Below, piece after piece: positions 1-5,542 of a stretch of DNA of 6,271 bases. The notes beneath the pieces are model-generated. The model was not told the origin of the DNA and made no database searches. It saw only the letters and a list, made by a program, of their open reading frames with translations. Each line of letters opens with the position of its first letter. Position 1 is the stretch's first letter. The stretch is from an uncultured Cocleimonas sp. (lineage in GTDB: Bacteria > Pseudomonadota > Gammaproteobacteria > Thiotrichales > Thiotrichaceae), in NCBI GenBank assembly GCA_938041705.1, contig CALISP010000236.1, positions 1-6,271 of the forward strand. The letters run 5' to 3'. A program made the translations under genes and the position numbers.

Positions 1-467
1 TGCTGTGCTTCTTTAGTCGCGTTACGGACTAACTGTCTTAATTTTTGTCGGTCTGCTTGTATTTCATCAACCAGCGTATTTATTAGATCAGCATCACCGG
101 TTATGAGCTCATCGCGCCAGTTTTCAATTTGATGAAATTGATCGTTCGCTTTTTCAATAGGTTGAGCAAGGATTCTTAATTGAAATTGTATCGCCTCCAC
201 ATCCTCTTCAGGCATGATGCTTGAAATGTAACGTAACTGACGTTGTAACGCCGACTTCTTCATTTTTTTACCCGAAAAAACAGCATCATACATGCGTTCA
301 GATAAGGGTATAGTTTCAAATTTAGTGTCGGGTAGTTCAATTAACTCACGACCTAAATCATGTAATATTTTCATATCACGTTTTAGCGCAGTTTTATTTG
401 GCCGCTCACTGTAAGGCAAACCCGTATGTGGGTTTATGTCTTCGAGTTGATATGAATTATCTGTCAT
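1..467 (-). CDS. darP: DarP (YjgA) ribosome-associated protein, C-terminus cut by window edge
   Basis: DarP (formerly YjgA) binds the large ribosomal subunit and helps late 50S maturation in the cytoplasm; this is family knowledge. The 155 residues present read MTDNSYQLEDINPHTGLPYS at the start, followed by the typical opening helix with TALKRDMKILHDLGRELIEL (about 26-45), a basic KKMKKSALQRQLRYISSIM stretch near 70-88 and a late QKLRQLVRNATKEAQ helix matching the RQQLRSLIRNAKKE region of E. coli DarP. E. coli DarP is about 180 residues, so roughly 20-30 C-terminal residues lie beyond the left edge. The ATG at 467 is the only reasonable start, because an in-frame TAA lies three codons upstream (477-479). 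There is no clear Shine-Dalgarno sequence before it. The gene is mostly charged and helical, with no signal peptide. A palindromic stem-loop at 537-566 separates it from the upstream glycosidase-like gene, so it is probably transcribed on its own. Family assignment is by remembered similarity and is strong. Confidence 0.9.
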   Translation of the reverse strand, partial: MTDNSYQLEDINPHTGLPYSERPNKTALKRDMKILHDLGRELIELPDTKFETIPLSERMYDAVFSGKKMKKSALQRQLRYISSIMPEEDVEAIQFQLRILAQPIEKANDQFHQIENWRDELITGDADLINTLVDEIQADRQKLRQLVRNATKEAQ

Positions 468-536
468 GCGCGCAGTTTAGCTTGGTTGCGATTGGATTTC
501 TATTGCTTTTGTAATAGATGGGAATTCAATAAGAGT

Positions 537-566
537 GTTCTTGAAAGGCTTTCACCTTTCAAGAAC
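537..566 (-). terminator. Stem-loop after the glycosidase-like gene, probable terminator
   Basis: GTTCTTGAAAGG (537-548) and CCTTTCAAGAAC (555-566) form a perfect 12-bp stem with a 6-nt loop. On the minus strand it starts 16 bases after the TAA of the 562-residue gene, the usual place for an intrinsic terminator. The following minus-strand bases (ACTCTTATTG) are only moderately T-rich, so termination may be partial, or the hairpin may act mainly to protect the 3' end. The plus-strand side has no T tract. Confidence 0.65.
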
Positions 567-582
567 AATAATATAATTTACG

Positions 583-2271
583 TTATCGGCCGCGAATATA
601 ATTAGTCATCGCGTTTAATTTAGGTGAGCGTGTTCCTGCTTTTTCTAGCATTGGGAAATAATTACGATCATCAATTGCCGCTATACCATTGAAATGCATT
701 AACATTCCACCACCAGCACGATTCCATGCATTAAGATATTTAGAATACGCTCTGCCCATTTGAGGATTACGATTTGCATTCGCAAACATGCTAAAAACCT
801 TAGGATCATGAATTCTGTGTTGACCATCAACACGCAGTAAATGTTGCCCGCCTTCATAAGCTAATAACTTTACCCCGTACTTTTTAGCAACAGCAATATT
901 CTTAACTACACGATCTTGAATCGCATTTTCAACGGCTCCACCTTGATACGCATCTTTAGCAAGTCCACCATTCATAATTTCTCTGAATAACTGATTAATG
1001 CCGTTATTACCAGAAGCAGCCCAGCGTTTAACTAATGGACGATTTTCGATACGAGCAATGTAATCACCAAAGTAAGGTGCAACTGCATAAGCATCAAAAT
1101 CTTTATAACAATTACCGCCCGCTAATGGACAAGTCATTAATTCTTCGGCCATTTTTGGTGCTGAACCATAAGCAGAAACGACACAAACAGAGCGATTACC
1201 TAATACTTGTTTGAATATACGGCACATCTCACGGCTACGTTTAGCATTGTAATTAAGCGCTAAGAATAAACGACGTGAGCCAACATTTTTTATCTCAAGT
1301 TTGCCACGTGGCCATAATTTTAAAGCTTTACGTGTTGCGTCATGGGTAGCTGGGTACATAGAGTTCCAAATTTCATTAGAATTTTCTATATAGACTTTTC
1401 GACCCCCATGAAGACGAGCCTTAACTGTTTGTGCAAACTTACGATAGAAGTCATTAGACGCTAAATGAGGCATTGAAAACCACGGATCAGCCTGACTTTG
1501 GTTAGCCATATCGACCATTGTTTCAACAGGCATACCTGCATTATGATTATAAAATGCAGATTGCGGTGTAGCACGTTGATGCCATTCAGACAGTTTAGTT
1601 AACTTTGTATTTTGCCAAGGCATAAAACGAATAGAGTTAAAATTACGTGACGTTTTTAAATATTCTGGATTGAATGTTTGACGCGTATAAATTCCCGCAT
1701 ATTTCTGCGGTATCACTTTGATATTACGAATATAGTTACGTGGGTTAATACGCGTAATATGCAATCTTAAATTACGTTTTGCACTACGTAAATTGAAATC
1801 GATACGACCAGGAATCTGACGAATAATTTCTACATCACCGTGTACTTTTATATCGGCATCGCCTTCGTATGTCACGAAATGTTGACCGACAGGAAAGTTA
1901 TCCGGCATATCCCAAATCGCGTTGATTGAAGTATAGATAGGTGCTTCGCCACGAGCAGGAAGTCGTGTTGGCCAGCCGTTTCTATCGACGGCAACTTTTT
2001 CAGATTCTTTTGTATTAAATGATTTTTTCTTTTCACAGCCCGGGTCAATGGCTCGATTAGCTTGCCAGTTAAACTCACAAGAAGTGATCCAGCCACGTGA
2101 TATTTTAAAAATATCAATAAAAGGATTAGACGAAGCTAAATGATGTAAACCACTGGTGTTATAACCTAAACGATTGCCTGGTGCTGCATGGCTCGTTGCG
2201 CTTATTGTGGATAATGCAATCAGTACTATAGTTGCAATACTGTGGGTTAAACGTGTTTTAGATAACTTCAT
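583..2271 (-). CDS. Secreted putative TIM-barrel glycoside hydrolase-like protein
   Basis: This is a 562-residue exported protein of no firmly named family. Residues 1-29 form a Sec signal peptide (basic MKLSKTRLTH, a hydrophobic run to about 20, cleavage after SHA at 29). There is no lipobox, so the protein should be periplasmic or secreted. The N-terminal part (31-64, RLGYNTSG ... PFIDIFKISRGW) and FNPEYLKTSRNFNSIRFMPW (200-219) resemble hypothetical proteins often labelled cellulose-binding or PA14-linked in planctomycetes and other environmental bacteria. The second half looks like a clan-A (beta/alpha)8 barrel: ADPWFSMPHL (261-270), then KVYIENSNEIWNSMYP, with N299-E300 as candidate acid/base, and LLAYEGGQHL, with E473 as candidate nucleophile. 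Six cysteines (65, 79, 350, 363, 381, 388) all lie in the mature part and suit disulfides. The start is supported by AAGGA at 2284-2288, 12 bases from the ATG, a rather long gap. It stands alone, with no transporter or other carbohydrate gene next to it. Substrate unknown; the glycosidase role is inferred from motif layout only. Confidence 0.65.
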   Translation of the reverse strand: MKLSKTRLTHSIATIVLIALSTISATSHAAPGNRLGYNTSGLHHLASSNPFIDIFKISRGWITSCEFNWQANRAIDPGCEKKKSFNTKESEKVAVDRNGWPTRLPARGEAPIYTSINAIWDMPDNFPVGQHFVTYEGDADIKVHGDVEIIRQIPGRIDFNLRSAKRNLRLHITRINPRNYIRNIKVIPQKYAGIYTRQTFNPEYLKTSRNFNSIRFMPWQNTKLTKLSEWHQRATPQSAFYNHNAGMPVETMVDMANQSQADPWFSMPHLASNDFYRKFAQTVKARLHGGRKVYIENSNEIWNSMYPATHDATRKALKLWPRGKLEIKNVGSRRLFLALNYNAKRSREMCRIFKQVLGNRSVCVVSAYGSAPKMAEELMTCPLAGGNCYKDFDAYAVAPYFGDYIARIENRPLVKRWAASGNNGINQLFREIMNGGLAKDAYQGGAVENAIQDRVVKNIAVAKKYGVKLLAYEGGQHLLRVDGQHRIHDPKVFSMFANANRNPQMGRAYSKYLNAWNRAGGGMLMHFNGIAAIDDRNYFPMLEKAGTRSPKLNAMTNYIRGR

Positions 2272-2300
2272 GTTATTGATGATTCCTTCTTTGTATTTAG

Positions 2301-2332
2301 CTAGGTCTTTATGTAACTTGGTCTTTATGTGG
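2301..2332. repeat. Two 16-bp imperfect tandem repeats in the leader of the glycosidase-like gene
   Basis: CTAGGTCTTTATGTAA (2301-2316) is followed directly by CTTGGTCTTTATGTGG (2317-2332). The core GGTCTTTATGT is identical in both copies (2304-2314 and 2320-2330). It lies 30-61 bases upstream of the ATG at 2271, inside the likely 5' leader or promoter region of the minus-strand gene. It may be a chance slippage duplication or a paired protein-binding site; the sequence alone cannot decide. Confidence 0.6.
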
Positions 2333-2426
2333 CTATAGTGATTTTAACTGTACAAGGCTTTCTTGCATAGCTATATCAATAGTCTGTGTTAACGATAAAC
2401 AAGTTCAATTTTACTCATAATTAGTG

Positions 2427-2461
2427 AAAAAGGGTTAAAAGTAGGGGGGTGTCTTTTTACC
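2427..2461 (-). terminator. Probable intrinsic terminator of the sulfite-oxidase-like gene
   Basis: Read on the minus strand, GGTAAAAAG pairs with CTTTTAACC (plus positions 2453-2461 and 2433-2441) with one mismatch, around an 11-nt loop that contains six C. One base after the stem comes TTTTT (complement of 2427-2431). The hairpin starts 35 bases after the TAA of the molybdoenzyme gene. Stem strength is modest because it is AT-rich in the middle, but the order of stem then T tract is right for this strand only. Confidence 0.55.
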
Positions 2462-2496
2462 GTTAATAAAACTTACTTATGAACAAAACTTACTGA

Positions 2497-3618
2497 TTAA
2501 CTAGATAAGTCATCTTCTACCCAAACTTCTGTCACTTGCACACAGTTATTACCAAAGCCTGATTTATCCCAAGGTGGTTCTAATGGTTGAACATCTCCAT
2601 TAGCATCCGTTGCTCTGCATCGTAAGGGGTGATAACCAGCAACTGCATTCCATTTAATCTGCCAACGGCTCCAGGCATATTTATCATTGGCGGGAAAGAG
2701 TTCTGCTTCATGCCAATCATCTCCGGTTTCTCCAATGCCTACTTCTACTTTGATAATAGGAGTGCCAAAACCTGACCACGCCCGACCATGTAAAGTGGTT
2801 TCTCCAGATTGGAGTAATCGTTTACGTGTATACCAATCAGGTATTCCGGGAGGGACCATTAACGATTTCACGCGAATAGAGGTTACCGGAATGCCTTTAT
2901 CATCATTGTCTTGCTTATATACATAGGTTCCTACTTGTTGATGACCTTGAAACTCGTAGTCTATGGCTTCTATTTGATTGAGCCATTTCACACTAGCCAT
3001 ACCGTACCAACCAGGTACGATCATTCTTAGAGGGTAGCCATGTTGTGGTGGCAAAGGTTGACCATTGATTTCCCAAGCCAACATGATGTCAGGGTTGTTG
3101 GCCATTTCTATAGAAAGTGAACGAGCAAAGTCATGTTGCACCCCCGAATCAACGCCAGAATCCGCACCGCTGAATACCCATTCAGTAGCTTCTGGTTTGA
3201 TATTAGCTTGTTTTAGTATGTCAATTAAACGCGTGCCTTTCCATTCTGAGGTTCCGACCGCTTCATAAGTCCAAGGCATACTCGGCCAATGTGGTTTAAG
3301 CAATGCACGTCCATTTCCTGCGCATTCTAAAGTTACTTGCTGAGTAATTTGCGGCAGCGATTTTAAAGCCTGCATATCTAGTGTGATTGGGTTGTTTACT
3401 AATCCACCAATCTTAAGTTGCCAATCGTTTTCGTCCTCAACATAAGGAATGTCAAAATGACTCAATAAATAATGCATACCAATAGGAGTAATGTCATGAC
3501 GTAAGGTCTCTAAAGCTATGCCAGAGTTACGATTGGCTAACTGAACCTCTGTGTGAGTAAAGTGTTCTTCACTGTGGGTTTTAGAAGTAGGGTTTAGAAT
3601 AGGGTTTTTAACTAACAT
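2497..3618 (-). CDS. Sulfite-oxidase-family molybdopterin oxidoreductase, cytoplasmic
   Basis: This 373-residue Mo-cofactor enzyme has the two-domain layout of the sulfite oxidase family: an Oxidored_molyb (SUOX-fold) domain at about 45-225 and a Mo-co dimerisation, Ig-like domain at about 245-368. The molybdenum-ligating cysteine is C99 in LECAGNGR, with R104 matching the active-site arginine of the CAGNRR motif in animal sulfite oxidase. QHGYPLRMIVPGWYGMASVKWL (192-213) supplies the conserved H193, R198 and K211. The arginine that animal enzymes carry in VGARSVKW is replaced here (GMASVKW), as in many bacterial sulfite-oxidase-like proteins, so sulfite itself may not be the substrate. No Sec or Tat signal is present and no b5 heme domain is fused, so it should be cytosolic and needs a separate electron acceptor; none is encoded nearby, nor are Moco synthesis genes. 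A weak AGGT sits 7 bases before the ATG. The LysR gene lies 171 bp upstream on the same strand and may or may not control it. Family sure, substrate not. Confidence 0.88.
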   Translation of the reverse strand: MLVKNPILNPTSKTHSEEHFTHTEVQLANRNSGIALETLRHDITPIGMHYLLSHFDIPYVEDENDWQLKIGGLVNNPITLDMQALKSLPQITQQVTLECAGNGRALLKPHWPSMPWTYEAVGTSEWKGTRLIDILKQANIKPEATEWVFSGADSGVDSGVQHDFARSLSIEMANNPDIMLAWEINGQPLPPQHGYPLRMIVPGWYGMASVKWLNQIEAIDYEFQGHQQVGTYVYKQDNDDKGIPVTSIRVKSLMVPPGIPDWYTRKRLLQSGETTLHGRAWSGFGTPIIKVEVGIGETGDDWHEAELFPANDKYAWSRWQIKWNAVAGYHPLRCRATDANGDVQPLEPPWDKSGFGNNCVQVTEVWVEDDLSS

Positions 3619-3645
3619 ATTTTACCTAAGTGAAAAATTTGAATT

Positions 3646-3674
3646 AGTATAAGTAGTAAATAATGATTTTTCAG
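3646..3674 (-). promoter_or_regulatory. Possible sigma70 promoter of the sulfite-oxidase-like gene
   Basis: On the minus strand TATACT (plus 3646-3651) is a good -10 hexamer. At a 17-bp distance upstream stands CTGAAA (3669-3674), a poor -35. Transcription would begin near 3639, about 20 bases before the ATG at 3618, leaving room for the weak ribosome site. The poor -35 box would fit a promoter that needs an activator, but the surroundings are AT-rich and a chance match is possible. Confidence 0.3.
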
Positions 3675-3709
3675 AAGTATTTAAAGGCAATTTGATTATT
3701 TATTCTTCG

Positions 3710-3724
3710 ACTGTTTAACACAGT
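3710..3724. promoter_or_regulatory. ACTGT-N5-ACAGT palindrome, possible operator
   Basis: ACTGTTTAACACAGT is an interrupted 15-bp palindrome with perfect 5-bp arms. It lies 36 bases upstream of the candidate -35 of the sulfite-oxidase-like gene, in the spacer between that gene and the LysR gene. Its position fits an activator site, and LysR proteins commonly bind short interrupted dyads, but no second copy was seen in the divergent LysR promoter region, which weakens the link to this regulator. Confidence 0.25.
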
Positions 3725-3729
3725 TCAGC

Positions 3730-3787
3730 TTCATTAAAAGTGAGATATAAGAAACCTTTGAAGTAGTAAGTGTCTTTTAGTAATGAA
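3730..3787. repeat. Imperfect inverted repeat just after the LysR gene
   Basis: TTCATTAAAAG (3730-3740) is complementary to CTTTTAGTAATGAA (3774-3787) except for a three-base bulge, with a 33-nt loop. It begins 3 bases after the LysR stop codon in the minus-strand transcript. The stem is AT-rich, the loop is long and no T tract follows, so it is not a convincing intrinsic terminator. It may be a weak 3'-end structure. Confidence 0.35.
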
Positions 3788-3789
3788 AC

Positions 3790-4680
3790 TTAAGGCAATT
3801 GTGACGTTAACCATTCTTTAAATAATTGAAAAGAAACTAATGATTCAGCTGATTTTGGGGAAGTTAAGAAGTAACCTTCCTCACTTTCAAAAACATGTTC
3901 GCATGCAATTGCTAAGCGACCAGATTGGATGTCATTATTGATTAAATTTCTATCAATAAGACCAATAGAGTTTCCTGATTGTAATACCTCGACGACTTGA
4001 GCTGAGTTTTGTACTTCCAATTTACTCTCTTCAGTCGAAGACACACCAACGTTGGCTGATGTTAACCATTGATGCCATAGCTTAGGCATGGATGAGTTAT
4101 GAATTTGTTGATAGTTTGACATTTCATTACATTTTAAAAGGTCCTGATTAGCTACAAGTAATGAAGGATGACAGACAGCTACAATTTCTCTACTAAAAAG
4201 AAGATGTGAAACTAAATCTGGCCAGTCTCCGGTACCCATTCTAATCGATGCATCAAAGGGATCAATATCAAAATCTACAACATCTGTGGTAGCGATTACG
4301 GACAAGTTAATTTCAGGATGTGACAGATAAAAATCTTTCAATCGTGGTAATAACCAACCCGTAACGATGATAGGTGCAACAGATAAAGACAAAGTTTTTT
4401 CATCTGTACTATGTGAAGCTCTAATTCCTGCTTGGTGAATTTCTTTGATAGGAATTCTAATATCGTTGAAGAGTCGCTCGCCTCTGTGAGTAAGTCGGAC
4501 TTTTTTATCCAAACGATCAAATAGCTTGTAACCTAAGACTTGTTCTAGGTTTCGCACTTGATGGCTCACAGCTGAAGGCGATACAAATAAGGCTTCTGCA
4601 GCCTTTTGGAAACTTAAGTATTCAGCAGCATAGGTAAAGGTATTGAGATTATTGAGTGGTAGCCGTGTTTTCATACACAT
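3790..4680 (-). CDS. LysR-type transcriptional regulator, GcvA-like
   Basis: This is a 296-residue DNA-binding regulator of normal LysR length. The winged helix-turn-helix is at about 8-66: LNTFTYAAEYLSFQKAAEAL, then VSPSAVSHQVRNLEQVLGYK (33-52) as the recognition helix and linker start, and LFDRLDKKVRLTHRGERL after it. The effector-binding domain runs from about 95 to 290. Its FDASIRMGTGDWPDL (142-156) is the pattern typical of the GcvA/DsdC-like branch (D-x-x-I-R-x-G-x-G-x-W). The first ATG is chosen over the one two codons later because GAGGT (4687-4691) sits 6 bases before it. The gene is divergent from the 80-residue/ABM/MDR gene set across a 110-bp spacer, the classic arrangement in which a LysR protein controls the divergent genes and itself. 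The sulfite-oxidase-like gene downstream on the same strand is a second possible target. The inducer cannot be read from the sequence. Confidence 0.92.
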   Translation of the reverse strand: MCMKTRLPLNNLNTFTYAAEYLSFQKAAEALFVSPSAVSHQVRNLEQVLGYKLFDRLDKKVRLTHRGERLFNDIRIPIKEIHQAGIRASHSTDEKTLSLSVAPIIVTGWLLPRLKDFYLSHPEINLSVIATTDVVDFDIDPFDASIRMGTGDWPDLVSHLLFSREIVAVCHPSLLVANQDLLKCNEMSNYQQIHNSSMPKLWHQWLTSANVGVSSTEESKLEVQNSAQVVEVLQSGNSIGLIDRNLINNDIQSGRLAIACEHVFESEEGYFLTSPKSAESLVSFQLFKEWLTSQLP

Positions 4681-4688
4681 GAGAATAC

Positions 4689-4705
4689 CTCATCTGTATG
4701 AAGAG
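4689..4705. promoter_or_regulatory. Imperfect dyad CTCNTC-N5-GANGAG in the divergent spacer, possible LysR site
   Basis: The 17-bp segment CTCATCTGTATGAAGAG has five matched base pairs across its centre, in arms CTCNTC and GANGAG. It overlaps the ribosome-binding site of the LysR gene and lies 11 bases upstream of the -35 box of the divergent promoter. That spot is plausible for a LysR activation and autorepression site. It is not a symmetric T-N11-A box, so the assignment is tentative. Confidence 0.3.
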
Positions 4706-4715
4706 ATTAAGTCCT

Positions 4716-4744
4716 TTGAGTAAAACATTTAGCTACCTTATGAT
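4716..4744 (+). promoter_or_regulatory. Sigma70-type promoter for the 80-residue/ABM/MDR gene set
   Basis: TTGAGT (4716-4721) and TATGAT (4739-4744) are spaced by exactly 17 bp. The -35 matches the consensus at four of six positions and the -10 at five of six. Transcription would start near 4751, giving a leader of about 40 bases before the ATG at 4791. This is the best promoter match in the window and it sits where the divergent arrangement predicts one. Confidence 0.6.
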
Positions 4745-4790
4745 TTATTCCATATAAACATTACGAAGCAGACAAAAGGAGTATTCAGAA

Positions 4791-5033
4791 ATGAATAACT
4801 TAAATAAGATCGAAAATGGATATGCGAAAACATGTAGTGGTTCTATTAATTATCAACATTATGATAATCGTGCGAGAAATATTCGTTCAGAATCGGTATG
4901 GAAATTAGTGAAAACGTTCTTCACGGATAAGAAGGTAACTACACATTCTGAAACAGAAGAATGTCATGTGATGACATTTAGTAAAGCAAAAACAAAGCAA
5001 AATCAATTTAGTACTTTGCAGGTAGCTGCTTAA
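4791..5033 (+). CDS. Hypothetical 80-residue protein, first gene of the LysR-divergent set
   Basis: I do not recognise a family. The gene is likely real: it has a strong ribosome site (AAGGAG ending 9 bases before the ATG), a good promoter 47 bases upstream, and a fixed place between the divergent LysR gene and the ABM monooxygenase gene. The protein has no signal peptide or membrane segment. Residues 22-45 (HYDNRARNIRSESVWKLVKT, then FF) form a basic amphipathic helix candidate with an ARNIRS core, of a kind seen in many short proteobacterial proteins of unknown role. The rest is polar and rich in Lys, Thr and Gln, with cysteines at 15 and 58. The C-terminal third looks unstructured. It may be a small accessory or regulatory protein made with the enzymes downstream; it could also be a leader ORF whose translation matters more than its product. 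The gap to the next gene is 82 bp. Confidence 0.65.
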   Translation: MNNLNKIENGYAKTCSGSINYQHYDNRARNIRSESVWKLVKTFFTDKKVTTHSETEECHVMTFSKAKTKQNQFSTLQVAA

Positions 5034-5115
5034 TAGATGATTCACACAACATTTATGTAAAAAACTTCACATAATTTAAAAACGAATTAAACAAACTAGA
5101 AAAGAGAATATAAAA

Positions 5116-5406
5116 ATGACAAAACTTACCATCGTTGCAAATATCATAGCTAAACCAGATCATATAGACTTGGTAAAAGCTGAGCTACTTAAGCTAATTG
5201 ATATTACACGCACAGAACAAGGTTGTATTAACTACGTCTTACACCAAGATAATGAGAACCCATCTCACTTTATGTTTTATGAAAATTGGGAAACTCGTGA
5301 ACTATGGCAAACGCATATGGGTAATAAACATCTTGCTGACTATATGGCAGCGACTGATGGAGCGGTAGACGATTTTATTCTTAATGAAATGACTCTAATT
5401 GCTTAA
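5116..5406 (+). CDS. ABM-domain putative quinol monooxygenase (YgiN-like)
   Basis: This 96-residue cytoplasmic protein is a single antibiotic biosynthesis monooxygenase (ABM) domain, a dimeric ferredoxin-like fold. It opens with the beta strand KLTIVANIIAKPDHIDLVKA, then a helix to about 31. EQGCINYVLHQDNENP (34-49) is the family signature of E-x-G-C/N-x-x-Y-x-L-x-x-D-x-x-x-P type. FMFYENWETRELWQTHMGNK (52-71) has the E-x-W and the conserved H67, with H72 nearby, and the final strand is ILNEMTLIA. Length is normal for the family. Relatives such as E. coli YgiN oxidise quinols without a bound cofactor and are thought to work in a quinone redox cycle; others have different substrates, so the exact reaction is unknown. 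The start follows AAAGAGAA, a modest ribosome site. It sits between the 80-residue gene and an MDR quinone reductase-like gene, which supports a quinone or electrophile role. Confidence 0.85.
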   Translation: MTKLTIVANIIAKPDHIDLVKAELLKLIDITRTEQGCINYVLHQDNENPSHFMFYENWETRELWQTHMGNKHLADYMAATDGAVDDFILNEMTLIA

Positions 5407-5441
5407 TAAGTTTATATAAAAATGTAGACCTTTTTTATTAG

Positions 5442-5460
5442 CTGATTGTTAGCAATTCAG
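5442..5460 (+). terminator. Weak stem-loop between the ABM and MDR genes
   Basis: CTGATTG (5442-5448) pairs with CAATTCAG (5453-5460) with a single bulged T around a TTAG loop. The bases that follow (TTACTTTG) are only partly T-rich. It lies 35 bases after the ABM stop codon, so it could attenuate read-through into the MDR gene or mark the 3' end of a shorter message. Its stability is low and it may have no function. Confidence 0.3.
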
Positions 5461-5542
5461 TTACTTTGTATCAACAAAATAGCTATTTAAACTAACAGCT
5501 ACAAAACAATTAAATAATAGACAGAAATTTGGAGTATTAAAA

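Noticed and set aside
468..536. Search for a darP promoter and ribosome site
   Set aside because: A TTGAAT-like -35 at the palindrome side has no acceptable -10 at the right distance, and no Shine-Dalgarno sequence is visible, so nothing is annotated.
1872..2117. Minus-strand open frame of 81 codons inside the glycosidase-like gene
   Set aside because: It lies wholly within the long signal-peptide-bearing gene in another frame, and its translation has no recognisable domain.
2333..2426. Search for a clear promoter of the glycosidase-like gene upstream of the tandem repeat
   Set aside because: Several half matches occur (TTAACA with TATGCA, TTGTTT with TTGATA), but none has both boxes well matched, so none is listed.
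2687..3268. Two plus-strand open frames (2687-2926 and 3065-3268) opposite the sulfite-oxidase-like gene
   Set aside because: They are antisense shadows of a gene whose conserved motifs are intact, and neither has convincing start signals or family likeness.
4338..4520. Minus-strand open frame of 60 codons inside the LysR gene
   Set aside because: It is an overlapping frame within a complete LysR protein with normal length and motifs.
5053..5074. TTATGT ... ACATAA inverted repeat between the 80-residue and ABM genes
   Set aside because: It has only six AT-rich base pairs with a 10-nt loop and no T tract, so it is unlikely to terminate transcription and is expected by chance in such AT-rich sequence.
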